DNA from: Piliocolobus tephrosceles
Taxonomy: Eukaryota; Chordata; Mammalia; Primates; Cercopithecidae
DNA length: 64,000 bases
Reading direction: 5' to 3'
Assembly (NCBI RefSeq): GCF_002776525.5
Contig: NC_045447.1
Coordinates: forward strand, 21,226,965-21,290,964
The translations under genes were made by a program, and so were the position numbers. Position 1 is the stretch's first letter. Every line of letters starts with the position of its first letter. Positions 44,391 to 54,615 of this stretch are shown piece after piece. Under the pieces are notes generated by a model. That model was not told the DNA's origin. It searched no databases and saw only the letters and a program-made list of their open reading frames with translations.

Positions 44391-44812
44391 CCATTGTGCC
44401 TCTCTTTTCCAATTAGGGTAGTAGCTTAAGATCAACCACAGTGGGGATATTTATACTAAGGAAACAACAAACAGCATATATGAGGGCTGTTTATTTCCTG
44501 CACCAGTATTCAGCATCTCACCACTGCATTTGACCATATTTCCAGGTGGTGGTAGTTCTGCCAAGAAAGTAGCATGGAGGGAAAATCAGCTATGACTAAG
44601 AACAGGGAAAACTTCACAGAAGGATGGCTTTTAGACTGTGAGCTAAAGTCCAGTGCAGCAGGTTGGGACGCTGAGTTTGGATAGTCAGTCAGCAGCCAAC
44701 AACTGGTAGGGAAGCAGAAATGTTTAACCTTAGAGAGAGGCTATGTGGACAGAGAGACGCAATCTAGAGAGAATCTGCTAACTATTAGAAAACAGCAGTA
44801 GGGTATCCAAAA
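44391..44812. other. unique DNA, no gene seen
   Basis: No repeat or coding frame recognised. Confidence 0.45.
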
Positions 44813-44820
44813 AGAAGTCA

Positions 44821-45115
44821 GGGGCCAGGCACAGTGGCTCACACCTGCAATCTCAGCACTTTGGGGAGGTTGAGGCAGGTAGATCACATAAGGCCAGGTG
44901 TTCGAGACCAGCCTTGCCAATATGATGAAATCCCACCTCTACTAAAAATACAAAAATTAGCTGGGTGTGGTGGTGATCATCTTAGCTACCTGGGTGGCTG
45001 AGGCACAAGAATCACTTGAACCCAGGAGACGGACATTGCAGTGTGCTGAGATCTCACCACTGCATTCCAGCCAGGGCCAACAGAGTGAGACTCTGTCTCA
45101 AAAAAAAAAAAAAAA
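44821..45115 (+). mobile_element. AluS-type SINE
   Basis: Sense Alu from GGGGCCAGGCACAGTGGCTC to GAGACTCTGTCTC with an A tail. Imperfect TSD AAAAAGAAG(AG)TCA on the two sides. Confidence 0.9.
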
Positions 45116-45127
45116 AAGAAGAGTCAG

Positions 45128-45639
45128 TATTAGGAGACCAAGTAGGCAATTAGGCAATTAGCACTTACTAATCAGTGTCTAGTATTCCAGAGGAGGAATA
45201 TGATACGCTGGAAACAGGAGACAGGACTCTGAGACACCAAGTGAGGCTCAGTCCTGCAGTACGTCCAGCTGGGCAGGTAATTTAGAGAAAGACCCAGGGA
45301 TGACATCTGGGGCCCCAGGTGAGGGTCTTCCTCTTAGGAAAATGCAAGTGCTCAAGAGCTGGGTCAAAAGGGGACAAGCATATAACCTTACTAGGTACAG
45401 AATGCTCTGTTTGCCATCCTGCCTCTTGTTCACTTTCTGATGCATCAAATAGCTTGGGACTGAGCTGCACGCAGGCCTCTGGTCACCCCAGGTGTGTGGA
45501 TAGAGCAGACAATAGCAGAAGTAGGCTAGGATTCCTTGATGTGAGGATACGGATGACAACAAAGTGGTAAAGGTGGGTAAGGGGAGGAGAAATAACAAGA
45601 GCAGCTTTGCGTGAAGAGCGGCAGTTCTAGGAGATAAAG
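45128..45639. other. unique DNA, no gene seen
   Basis: Overlapping frames at 45248-45598 (minus) and 45319-45570 (plus) lack recognised domains. Confidence 0.45.
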
Positions 45640-45830
45640 TTGGGAAGGTTAATTAGAGCCAAGATGTTAAGTCCCTTAAATAATCGGCTAAAATGTTTTA
45701 ACTTTATCCAGCAGCAATGGGAGCCATGGAGAGTGTACATGCAGGGTCATTAATGACGTGTCCAGAGCCACAGTTTGAGACTAATCTGGGGCTGATACAT
45801 ATACTTGGGAATGGGTGGGAGAGGAGCTGG
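45640..45830 (-). repeat. L2 LINE fragment, antisense
   Basis: GTTAAGTCCCTTAAATAATC then GCAATGGGAGCCATGGAGAG resembles internal L2, reverse complement. Confidence 0.5.
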
Positions 45831-45890
45831 GGGTCCTAGAGCACTCAAGTAGCACCACATTCACAGAGGACACTTCTAAAATGTAGTGAG

Positions 45891-46177
45891 GGCCGGGCGC
45901 GGTGGCTCAAGCCTGTAATCCCAGCACTTTGGGAGGCCGAGACGGGCGGATCACGAGGTCAGGAGATCGAGACCATCCTGGCTAACACGGTGAAACCCTG
46001 TCTCTACTAAAAAAATACAAAAAACGAGCCGGGCGAGGTGGCGGGCGCCTGTAGTCCCAGCTACTCCGGAGGCTGAGGCAGGAGAATGGCGTAAACCCGG
46101 GAGGCGGAGTTTGCAGTGAGCTGAGAGCCGGCCACTGTACTCCAGCCTGGGCGACAGAGCGAGACTCCGTCTCAAAA

Positions 46178-46201
<24 letters not shown>
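45891..46201 (+). mobile_element. Young AluY, Old World monkey AluYRa type
   Basis: Almost consensus AluY. Monkey-type variants include GGCTCAAGCCTG and GAGCCGGCCACTG. A 28-base pure A tail (46174-46201) and a perfect 13-bp TSD AAAATGTAGTGAG (45878-45890 and 46198-46210) mark it as recent. Confidence 0.93.
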
Positions 46202-46208
<7 letters not shown>

Positions 46209-46210
46209 AG

Positions 46211-46729
46211 GAAAATGGCATTTGAGTTTGGTGACATCATTTCTCACTAGTGTAAACTCTTTATATTTTCTCATGTACCTCTCTTCTGCCCCAACCCACC
46301 CACCAACGTATTGAATTCCTTTTCACTTTCAGGAGATTGTCTTATGAGAAACTATTTCCCCAGAAAGTTTGACTACCTTCAGTTTTCCTCAAAGTTTAAA
46401 ATTTTACTCTGTATAAATGTGACCATGATTTTTTCCAAAATGCATGTGCTATTTTCTGTTCCCTATGGTAAACTGAGACAACATGTTGGAGATGAGGTGG
46501 TTAGTTTGCAAAAAAAAACAAAAAACAAAAAACAAACACCTTTAATTCCTTCAAAAATGCCACGTCATGTTCTATTAAATTTTAGTTCTATTAAATTTCT
46601 ATTAAATTCACTAAAGAAACCTACAAGAAACTTAACCTCAAAACTCCATCCTTAGCAAATGTAAATCTCAGGAGCACAGAGGTGATTACTCTCCTAAAAT
46701 TGAGCACTGATGAGTCTAGTAATATTCCT
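46211..46729. other. unique DNA, no gene seen
   Basis: A CAAAAAA run near 46510 and a triple 'TTCTATTAAATT' near 46570-46610. No gene recognised. Confidence 0.45.
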
Positions 46730-46905
46730 ACATCTGAGTCAGGAAAGCTGGATTTAAGTTTTGGTTCTGCCACTTTATGGTTATGTGATTTTAGACAAGT
46801 CATATTGTCGCTATAAACCTCAGTTTCTCCCTCTGTAATATGGGACTGAAAATCTCTGTATTGCCTGGGAGAATTGTGAGGATCAAATGAGATAATGTAC
46901 AGTCA
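46730..46905 (+). repeat. MIR SINE
   Basis: GGTTCTGCCACTTTATGGTT, CAAGTCATATTGTCGCTATA and GAGGATCAAATGAGATAATG, a clear sense MIR. Confidence 0.85.
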
Positions 46906-47619
46906 AGTTTTTTTTTTAACTGCAAAATATTGCTCAAATGACAAGGAGAGATTCCATCATCTGTGGTTCCTTTTCTTTGGAGATTTTCATGCACTTCCAA
47001 GTCTAAATGGGAAGTTCCCTATGGCACAGTGTAAGTTAACACTCATTAGATGGGCTAGCCGACCTTCTCACTGACTGCTGGTAAACCATAATTTTCCTCT
47101 CCTTTTGCACAGATTATTTTTTTACTTGAAAGGAGGGTTATGAGGGAAAGATAAGGAAAGCAGCCTCAGATAATAAATCCCAGCTTGCCTTACTCCAAGT
47201 TGCAGGTGGCTAAGGAGGTGATTGGCCCTGGTTCTGGAAGCTCCCTCCTCAGTCACAGTTGGCTCTACCTTTTGTAACCTCACCCTTGAAGGCTGAGGGA
47301 AGAGGAAGGTCACACTCTTCGGATCTTCCTGTCTGATTAGATCTAGTAAGGACATTGTAAGCTTTCCTCCCAAGATGAGGCAGCTCTGTCAGATCTGAGA
47401 GACATTTATCTTCCTGAAACACACACTAACTAATCTGTCAGTCACAGATGAAGATAAGGGGATAATGAGCAGGAAGGGAAGGGGAAGTGGCCATTTTGAT
47501 AGGCAGGGAGCACATTCTTAAGGTCATGCCTCCTCCCATACTTGGAGAGGAAAGATAGTTGATACAACATTCATGGAGGAGAGCAGGGAGGCACGCAAAG
47601 CCCTGCAGTGTTTATGGGA
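46906..47619. other. unique DNA, no gene seen
   Basis: The minus-strand frame at 47122-47373 has no recognised domain. Confidence 0.45.
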
Positions 47620-47790
47620 GGAAGAGTTCAAAGACCAGAATGCAAATTTCAGCCTGGTCACCTCTCAGCTGGGTGACTTCTCTGAGCTGCAGTTTACTAG
47701 TCCATAAAGTGAGAACACTGATGGTGGTGATGATACTTTCCTAAAAATCACAGGATTATCTGACAATTCAGTAAGACAAGAGGTGTGACA
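47620..47790 (+). repeat. MIR SINE
   Basis: CAGCTGGGTGACTTCTCTGA, then GTCCATAAAGTGAGAACACT and CACAGGATTATCTGACAATT, follow the sense MIR order. Confidence 0.65.
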
Positions 47791-48215
47791 GCATACTTCC
47801 CCCTGCCTTCCTTATGCCTCCTGCATCCCATATCCCACACCCCATGCTCTTTCCATCAAAACTGACCCATTTGTGTAGTTGATAAATTTACCAATCCCTG
47901 CTGTTGAACATGTTGGTGGAAACAGTTGATATTTCAGCCTTCTGATGAAACTGGGTTGCCTTGTGCATTGTTAACAGCCTCGTGATGTCTTCAATTATTT
48001 AATTTCTGTACTAGAGGGAGGAATTAAGAATCCCTGGAAGGCTGCACAGGGGAGGGCAACAGAACTAGAAGAGCCTGAATAGGCAGGCTTCATGAGTTCA
48101 GCTTTCACTTCAACGATAGCAAACCCCTTATCTATTTTACAAATCGGATTTCCTTGAAGGATATACCTGAATAGAAGAGAGCTTCTTCAGAGGAGAAAAA
48201 AAGAGATAATAAAAC
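47791..48215. other. unique DNA, no gene seen
   Basis: No repeat or coding frame recognised. Confidence 0.45.
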
Positions 48216-48221
48216 ATTAGG

Positions 48222-48510
48222 CTGGAAGCAGTGGCTCATGCCTGTAATCCCAGCACTTTGGGAGGATGAGGCAGGCAGATTGCTTGAGTTCAAGAGTTCA
48301 AGACCAACCTACACAATATGGTGAAACCTCATTTCTACCGGAAAAAAAAAAAAAAAAAAAAAAAAATTGTGGTGGTATGTGTCTGTGGTTGCAGCTACTT
48401 GGGAGGCTGTGATGGGAAGATTACTTGAGCCTGGGAGGCAGAGTGTGAAGTGAGCTGAGATTGCACCAACCACTGCACTCCAGCCTGGGTGACAATGAGA
48501 CTCTGTCTAA

Positions 48511-48511
<1 letters not shown>
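48222..48511 (+). mobile_element. AluJ-type SINE with expanded middle A run
   Basis: GGCTGGAAGCAGTGGCTCAT to GAGACTCTGTCT. The linker between monomers has grown to a run of about 26 A (48341-48366). Confidence 0.88.

Positions 48512-48514
<3 letters not shown>

Positions 48515-48553
<39 letters not shown>
48515..48553 (+). repeat. (TCA)13 microsatellite
   Basis: Thirteen perfect TCA units growing from the Alu tail. Read on the minus strand it gives a poly-Asp run, which is not a gene feature. Confidence 0.97.
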
Positions 48554-48554
48554 C

Positions 48555-48921
48555 TGATATGGTTTGACTGTGTCCCCAGCCAAATTTCATCTTGAATTGT
48601 AGATTCCATAATTCCCACATGTGGTGGGAGGGACCCAGTGGGAGGTAATTGAATCATGGCGGCAGATCTTTCCCATGCTGTTTTCGTGATAGTAAGTAAG
48701 TCTCATGAGATCTGATGGTTATTATCAGGGGAGTTTTCCTGCACAAGCTCTCTTTGCTTGCTGCCATGCATGTAAGATGTGACTTGCTTCTCCTTGCCTT
48801 CCACCATGATTGTGAGGCTTTCCCAGCCACATGGAACTGTATATCCAATTAAACCTCTTCTTTTGGTAAATTATCCAGTCTTGGGCATGTTTTTATCAAC
48901 TGCGTGAAAACAGACTAATAT
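48555..48921 (+). mobile_element. MaLR LTR (MST/THE1 type)
   Basis: Starts TGATATGGTTTGACTGTG, has GGTAATTGAATCATGGCGGC, CCATGATTGTGAGGCTTTCC and CCAATTAAACCTCTTC, and ends AACAGACTAATATA. No clear TSD; the left side abuts the TCA array. Confidence 0.88.
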
Positions 48922-49429
48922 AATAATGATATTTAAAACTAAGAAATACAGTGACAGAAAGGCGATACCTTAGGGCAAACCTGTCCAGGCACCCCCGTAG
49001 CTTGCCCAGAGCTTAGAAGGTCAAACATAAATATGATACAAACAGATAGATGAGTGAATGATCAATGAATAAAACTGTTTAAGTGGGGACTGCATCCCAC
49101 GATGGAGGGCAGACAGTGGGACAATACTGACCTGGTCATATGTTGCTGCCATCATGCACACTCTCACCTGTTTTTCTCACTTTCCAGATATCACCCCCAC
49201 TGTCCTGTAGACATGACCTTCCAGCTCCCCTACAGGGGCTGATGAAGGAGAAATTGAAAGCACCAGCAGTTTCAGTTCCTGCTTAAGGCTACCTCAAGAA
49301 AAGCCCATTTTCCAGGTTTTAGCTCATAAGAGCATCAGAGTATCTGTGATTTCCCAGAGGATGGAGGACCTCATCTGCTATCCAGATGGGTCTCCACCAA
49401 CTTTTCCCTTCACGAATGAACAGCTGTAG
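48922..49429. other. unique DNA, no gene seen
   Basis: No repeat or coding frame recognised. Confidence 0.45.
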
Positions 49430-49690
49430 CAGTCATAATAATGACAATGCCAACCATAGCAATGGTGTACCAGGCCCCGTGCTAAGTACTTACACACATT
49501 ACCCCTTTTCCCAAGATTATTCTGCAAGATAGACATTAGCACCTCCCTCTTATAAATGAAAACAGCAAGGCTCACAGCAGTCATATATATTGCCCAAGGT
49601 CATATGTTGCTAAGTAACAATGCTGAGATTCAAACATAGGTCTTTCTTTCACTCCCAAATCTAACTTTATTGTACTGTGCTAAGCTGACT
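49430..49690 (-). repeat. MIR SINE, nearly full length
   Basis: GTACCAGGCCCCGTGCTAAG, CAGCAAGGCTCACAGCAGTC, TGCCCAAGGTCATATGTTGC and GAGATTCAAACATAGGTCTT, antisense MIR in order. Confidence 0.82.
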
Positions 49691-50724
49691 TGGAGATTAT
49701 ACTATGCTGGAACTTCACACCACCCCTGGATGAACACTTCTCAGGGTTTTGCAGAAAGACCACTGTTTCAGCCCTCTCCAGCCTTATATTTCCAGAGTAA
49801 TTCTAATCTATTTGGTCTAATCAACTGAAGACTAAAAATTGGACAAATTGATGAGTGAATGATTGAACAAATGCATAGGTAAATGAGTGAAGGACAAAGT
49901 AAGTGAATGAATGAGTGAATGAGTGAAAGAGACATATTTTAAAACACTGAACTCCAGCTGTTAAATCAGTGAGTCAAGCAGTTGAGGCTGGGGTCTGGGA
50001 TAGGTATTAGAGAATTATACTGGGGGTGCATGTTGGGACAGTGTGTGCAGTTTTAGAAGGGAAGAGTAGAAAATCTCACAGAGGTATTTGAAAGCTGAGG
50101 ACACAGGCTTGTTTTATAGGACAGGAAAATGAATGCAGAGATCAAGTTTGAGGCCACTTCAAATGTATCCCACTGATAAATATACACAGGCAGAGCATTA
50201 GTCCTGGTGAAAAGGAGGGGACGGTAGCAGTATAACATCCTGCTTGGTGCCTTTGGCACAGGTCTCACTGCAGGCTTTATTCCAACTTGCGTCATCAGGA
50301 ACAGGATGCAGGTAATGGGAGAACCACAGGTCCTGGGAAGATCAAAGGTATACATTTTATGCCTCAATTAAATTTCCCCTTGTAAGGCTTTCCAACACAA
50401 TTTAGCCTTTCTCTGCTGGGCTGGGCCAGACACAAAGACATGCACTGGGTCTTTTTGGAACACAGGGTCCATGAGCGACTATAATTAACAGTTTCCTCCT
50501 GCTAAAGGGAATAGGGTTTTGGTACACAACATGGCCTGTTTGTGAGAATGGAAACTCTACTATTTATCACAGGGTGCCCAGTGGGCTGTCTGCCCAAGAA
50601 TGCCTGTCACAGCCTGATAAGGATTCCAGGCATAAAAGTTTGAGGTAAGGAATCAAGATATAGAGTTCTAAACAGGAACAGAGAGGAAAAGGAGTGGATA
50701 TGCAGAGGATGAAAACTCACCATG
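49691..50724. other. unique DNA with a GAATGA repeat
   Basis: 49845-49930 is an imperfect GAATGAGT repeat. The 104-codon minus frame at 50053-50367 has no recognised domain. Confidence 0.45.
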
Positions 50725-50890
50725 CATGGTATTGTGGAAACAGCATCCTCTTAAAGTCAGAAACCTATGTCTTGTGTTCTGGCTTCACTACTTTCTGTGC
50801 TGCCTTGAGAATTCATAGAGATCCTTAAATCCTACTTTCTCGTAAGAAAGGAATATTAAGACCTCTCTCAAGGACTGTCATATTAAATCT
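50725..50890 (+). repeat. MIR SINE, diverged
   Basis: GTTCTGGCTTCACTACTTTC and GTAAGAAAGGAATATTAAGA resemble sense MIR. Confidence 0.5.
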
Positions 50891-51296
50891 ATACTCCCTG
50901 TCTGGGAAAGTTTATGTCAATATGCTTTTCCAGGATCATACTGACTCATTGATAATCCTCCTATGAAGCCTTGAATAAGTAATCATCCTTCCAAATAAGT
51001 CATCGTGGAGCAGAGTACCGGCATTTTCTCTCTAACCCAGTGCAGTGCTGAATGGCTATGGATGTCCTATGGGTGGAACCATGCTCCTAAAACAGAAGCT
51101 GCTCAGTATGACAGGGGTGACTTTCAAAAAGTTGGGTTTATCAAAGTATGTAAGAATATTACTGTAAGAATATGAAGATGGGTATAACAAAGACGAGCTC
51201 CACAAATGACAGCCAGTGTGAAGGAAAGCACTGGAGATCTGTGAACTGTTAGAAACTCAGCCTTTGTGCAAGGAAGGGTTGACTCAAACAGGATTC

Positions 51297-51550
51297 AGAA
51301 GCTTATTTCATTTAGCATAACGCCCTCCAGGTCCCTCCATGTTGCTGAAAATTATAAGATCCTCTAACTAACAATATTGTATTTTATATTTAAACTTTAC
51401 TAAGAGAGTGGATATTATGCTAAGTTTTCATACCACAAATAATAATAAAAGGGTGGGAGAAAATTTTGGGAGGTGATGGATATCTGTATGCCATTGATGG
51501 TGGTGGTGGTTTCACACCCATATACTTATCCCAAAGTCATCGAGTCATAT
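51297..51550 (+). repeat. Old L1 3' end, possibly 5'-inverted
   Basis: 51297-51345 (TTATTTCATTTAGCATAACG, CTCCAGGTCCCTCCATGTTG) reads as antisense L1 ORF2. From about 51370 the DNA reads as sense L1M 3'UTR (TGCTAAGTTTTCATACCACA, GAGGTGATGGATATCTGTAT-like). It continues past the MER1A at 52081-52150. Confidence 0.5.
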
Positions 51551-52080
51551 CAGGGGTTCCCCAACCCCCACCACAAACTGGTACTGGTCTGTGGCCTGCT
51601 GGGAACCAGGCCATACAGCAGGAGGTGAATGGCCAGCGAGCAAGTGAAACTCCATCTATATTTACAGTCACTCTCCATTGCTTGCATCACCACCTGAGCT
51701 CTGTCTCCTGTCAGATCAGCTGTGGTATTAGATTCTCATAAGAGCATGAACCCTATTGTAAACTGCACATGGAGGGATCTAGGTTGTGCACTCCTTATGA
51801 GAATCTAATGCCTGACGATCTGTCACTGTCTCCTACCACCTCCAGATGGGACCATCTAGTTGCAGGAAAACAAGCTCAGGCTCCCATTGATTCTACACTA
51901 TGGTGAGTTGTATAATTATTTCATTAAATATTACAATGTCATAATAATAGAAATAAAGTGCACAATAAATGCAATGTGCTTGAATCATCCCCAGAACCAT
52001 CCCCTTCCCTCCCCCCAGTCCATGGGAAAATTGTCTTCCCCAAAACCAGTCCCTGGTGCCACAAAGGTTGGGGACCACTG
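51551..52080 (+). mobile_element. MER1A-like hAT-Charlie DNA transposon
   Basis: Terminal inverted repeats CAGGGGTTCCCCAAC and GTTGGGGACCACTG bound a 530-bp element, near the usual ~527 bp. Internal marks: GTGGCCTGCTGGGAACCAGG, CATACAGCAGGAGGTGAATG and two palindromic GATTCTCATAAGAG / TTATGAGAATC arms. No transposase; non-autonomous. Confidence 0.8.
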
Positions 52081-52150
52081 ATATACGTTATATATGTACA
52101 GCTTCTAATATGTCAATCATAAATCAATGATGTGATTTAAAAAACAAAAA
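52081..52150 (+). repeat. Old L1 3'UTR, continuation
   Basis: AT-rich ATATGTACAGCTTCTAATAT then TGTCAATCATAAATCAATG is the expected continuation of the L1 3'UTR cut by MER1A. Confidence 0.4.
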
Positions 52151-52555
52151 CAGGAGTCAGAGGAAGCACAAAATACAAAGGTGAAGGTCCACCCTCTCAC
52201 GCTGCATCCTTGAGGGAAAGGGCAGGAGGGTTGCTATGTGTTGGACACCTTTACAACTTTAAGTGACTGCAGAAAATCCATACCCCAGTTGTGTAGTTAC
52301 AGAGTCTGCATTCTCACCATTGAATCTTCCTACCTCCTTTCCTGTAGGTACCAAAAATCCCCGGGGCCAAAGGAGAAAAAGAAAAGTTTGGTGGCTGCGA
52401 CTCTCTCCCTTTTCTAATAGAAATGGGATTTCCAAACCTCCAACGGGGTTGGAACCATCCTGTTTAATTCTACATGTATTCTTATGTTCTTCCTCACCCC
52501 AATCCATTCCCTAAGTAAAATGATTATCACAGACTTTTGAAAGCGAGGGGGGAAA
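52151..52555. other. unique DNA, no gene seen
   Basis: No repeat recognised. Overlapping frames on both strands at 52259-52514 look like chance. Confidence 0.45.
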
Positions 52556-52606
52556 TTATATACATATATATACACACGCACGCACACACACACACACATA
52601 TATATA
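52556..52606. repeat. TA/CA microsatellite
   Basis: TATATA runs, then ACGCACGCACACACACACAC, then TATATATA. Confidence 0.9.
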
Positions 52607-52734
52607 TTCCAACAAAACACCTTCAATGCTCTCACTTCAAATAGCCCATTCATCTCCCAATGGCCAGTGAGAGCTCCAGGAGTCGGAACATTTCTTCTGT
52701 AAATAAAGGGATGGAAACCGTGTGCACGAACACC

Positions 52735-53140
52735 CACCAGACAAAGTCTGCCTTTCATTCTCGCATAAACGCAGGCGCGAGCCACAGAGGCAGGCACGTG
52801 CGCCAGGTCATCCTCCCTGAAAAAGCCGAGTTCCGTTCTCCAGTGCGGAGTCAGGGGAGCCCACCCTTTCAAAGCCCCCTTTTGAAAGCAGCCGGCGACT
52901 TGAAAGGAGGCTCAGATGTCATTTGCGCGGCCGCGCCAGCTGCACAATGGGCTGCGGGCAGAGCCAGGTCCCCGCCGGGCTGCCCACACCCTGCGAGCGA
53001 GCGAGAGAGCGCGGGAGCCGTGGCCGCAGCTCCCCGAGCCCGGTGCAGCCCTGCGAAGGCGCAGGCGCTCCAGAGGCTCAAAGCCGGAACCCCTGCCTCT
53101 CCGTCCTCTGTGGCGCTGATCAGAACGGCCTGCGCTAATG
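52735..53140. promoter_or_regulatory. CpG island, candidate promoter
   Basis: The only CpG-dense unique DNA in the window: about two dozen CpG in 52921-53140, including GCGCGGCCGCGCC (a NotI-type site) at 52925-52937 and GCGAGCGAGCGAG. CpG islands usually mark promoters or first exons. It is not part of any repeat I know. Direction of transcription cannot be fixed; there is no TATA box at a clear distance. Confidence 0.7.
52947..53138 (+). CDS. Hypothetical 63-codon frame in the CpG island
   Basis: ATG at 52947 opens a 63-residue frame ending TAA at 53136-53138. It starts MGCGQS, which fits the N-myristoylation pattern (Gly2, Ser6) with a Cys3 that could be palmitoylated. The rest is rich in Arg, Pro, Ser and Cys with no domain I recognise. 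GC-rich DNA often has open frames by chance, and other frames here are open too, so coding status is uncertain. It could be a first exon, a small membrane-anchored protein, or nothing. Confidence 0.2.
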   Translation: MGCGQSQVPAGLPTPCERARERGSRGRSSPSPVQPCEGAGAPEAQSRNPCLSVLCGADQNGLR

Positions 53141-53302
53141 AGTTCCACCAAGTTACTGTGGCTAGGCTGCCCACGGGACTTCGGGGCATCGGGCTGAGTT
53201 TTCAGTTCTTCTTTTAAGCTCACTTACTTCAAAGTTTTCCATTTGAAGCTGTTGAGAGAGCTTGATAGACGCCAGAGAAGAAAGGGCAGCAAAGAAAAGA
53301 AA

Positions 53303-53343
53303 AGAGAGAGAGAGAGAGAGAGAGAAAAAAAAAAAAAAAAAAA
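53303..53343 (+). repeat. (GA)n then poly(A)
   Basis: About eleven GA units followed by 19 or so A. Confidence 0.92.
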
Positions 53344-53689
53344 GACTGAAAAATGCTTCAAGCAAAGGAAAAAAAAAAAGATAATTTTAAAAATAGCTCA
53401 AGTAACCTAAGATAACGATAAAGACATTAAGCGCTTCTCCACCCATACCTGATTCACTACATTCTGACTTCAATGAAAGATAATTCAGTGAAAGATGGAA
53501 GTCTCGGGCTTACCAGGAACTGAAATAAACAAACCCAAACCAGGGGAAATAAGAGACCAGTCACTGACAAGAACTGTAGTGGTTTGTTAGAATAAACCAC
53601 ATATTTCCTCCTTGGGCGTTTTGCAGATTGACAAGTAACTGTGAAAACTATTCATCCCCAAAGGTTCCCCAGATAATTAGCTTTCTCGA
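53344..53689. other. unique DNA, no gene seen
   Basis: No repeat or coding frame recognised. Confidence 0.45.
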
Positions 53690-53845
53690 TGTCATTGATG
53701 AGTCTTCAAAAACCGGTTTTCATTTGTTTACATCACAGATGAGAAAACCAAAGTCCAGAGAGATTAGGCGACTTACCCAAGCTAAGACTCTCTGTAGGCC
53801 TGAGGACTGGATAATTCAAGTACAGCCCTGGTGTTTTTCAACATG
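53690..53845 (-). repeat. MIR SINE
   Basis: ATCACAGATGAGAAAACCAA, GAGATTAGGCGACTTACCCA and GACTGGATAATTCAAGTACA match antisense MIR. Confidence 0.7.
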
Positions 53846-54269
53846 CCAATCTGCCTGTAAATAAATAATAGATCAACAAATGAGATAAAGAAAAAGAAAA
53901 AAGTTGACCAAGGAAAGGTTTTAATCCAGTGCTCTAAAGAAATTGGAGCCTTAGCACAGATCCACAGTCCACTGTCCATACAGCATGGCTCCATTAAATA
54001 AGGGAGAACCATTTCATTTATCACCCAGCATATGAACAGCATCTGTTAAATGCAGAGGCCATAGAACGCTTGACAGAGAAAGTACTATGAAATCAAACAA
54101 GGTTGATCTCCGAACTCAGTAGAGAGGTAGTACATGCAGTCATACCTATAGCCAAGGTAGGAAGGAGAGCAAAGAGTACAAGCTAGCATTTATTGAGAGA
54201 AAGGATGAAGTGACAGTAAAACACAAATGATGGCCAATGCTGATCAAAGCTTAGGTGAACAGTGATCAA
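53846..54269. other. unique DNA, no gene seen
   Basis: No repeat or coding frame recognised. Confidence 0.45.
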
Positions 54270-54425
54270 CAGCATTGGCTCAGGGTCCTAGTGCTACCTT
54301 AGGTACATCAGTTAACCTCTCAGTTCTTTCATACCATATGAGAATTAAAATAAATAATATGTGTGAAATGCACAGAACAGTTACTAGCACATTTTAAGTA
54401 CTGAAAAAATAACCTGCTGTAATTC
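54270..54425 (+). repeat. MIR SINE, sense member of an inverted pair
   Basis: CAGTTAACCTCTCAGTTCTT, GAGAATTAAAATAAATAATA and GCACAGAACAGTTACTAGCA match sense MIR. Confidence 0.65.
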
Positions 54426-54429
54426 CTGT

Positions 54430-54615
54430 TGCAAATACTTTGCATTTATAACTTCATTAAGTCTTCATGATATTTCCATGGGGTATAGAAAAGTAGCTTC
54501 ATTTTATAGATGAGGAAACTGAGGCATTGAGTTCCTGCCATCTGCCCAAATGTATTCACCTAGTAAATAAGGAGTTAAGCTCTAGGCTCAGGGAAGTCTA
54601 ATTCAGGTTCATTCT
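54430..54615 (-). repeat. MIR SINE, antisense member of an inverted pair
   Basis: TTTATAGATGAGGAAACTGA, CATTAAGTCTTCATGATATT and AAGGAGTTAAGCTCTAGGC match antisense MIR, directly after a sense MIR. Confidence 0.75.

Noticed and set aside
48421..48657. Minus-strand frame with 13 Asp in a row
   Set aside because: It reads the (TCA)13 repeat between an Alu and an LTR; not a protein gene.
52660..53223. Other long frames across the CpG island (up to 185 codons)
   Set aside because: High GC content opens all frames; they conflict with one another and none shows a domain.
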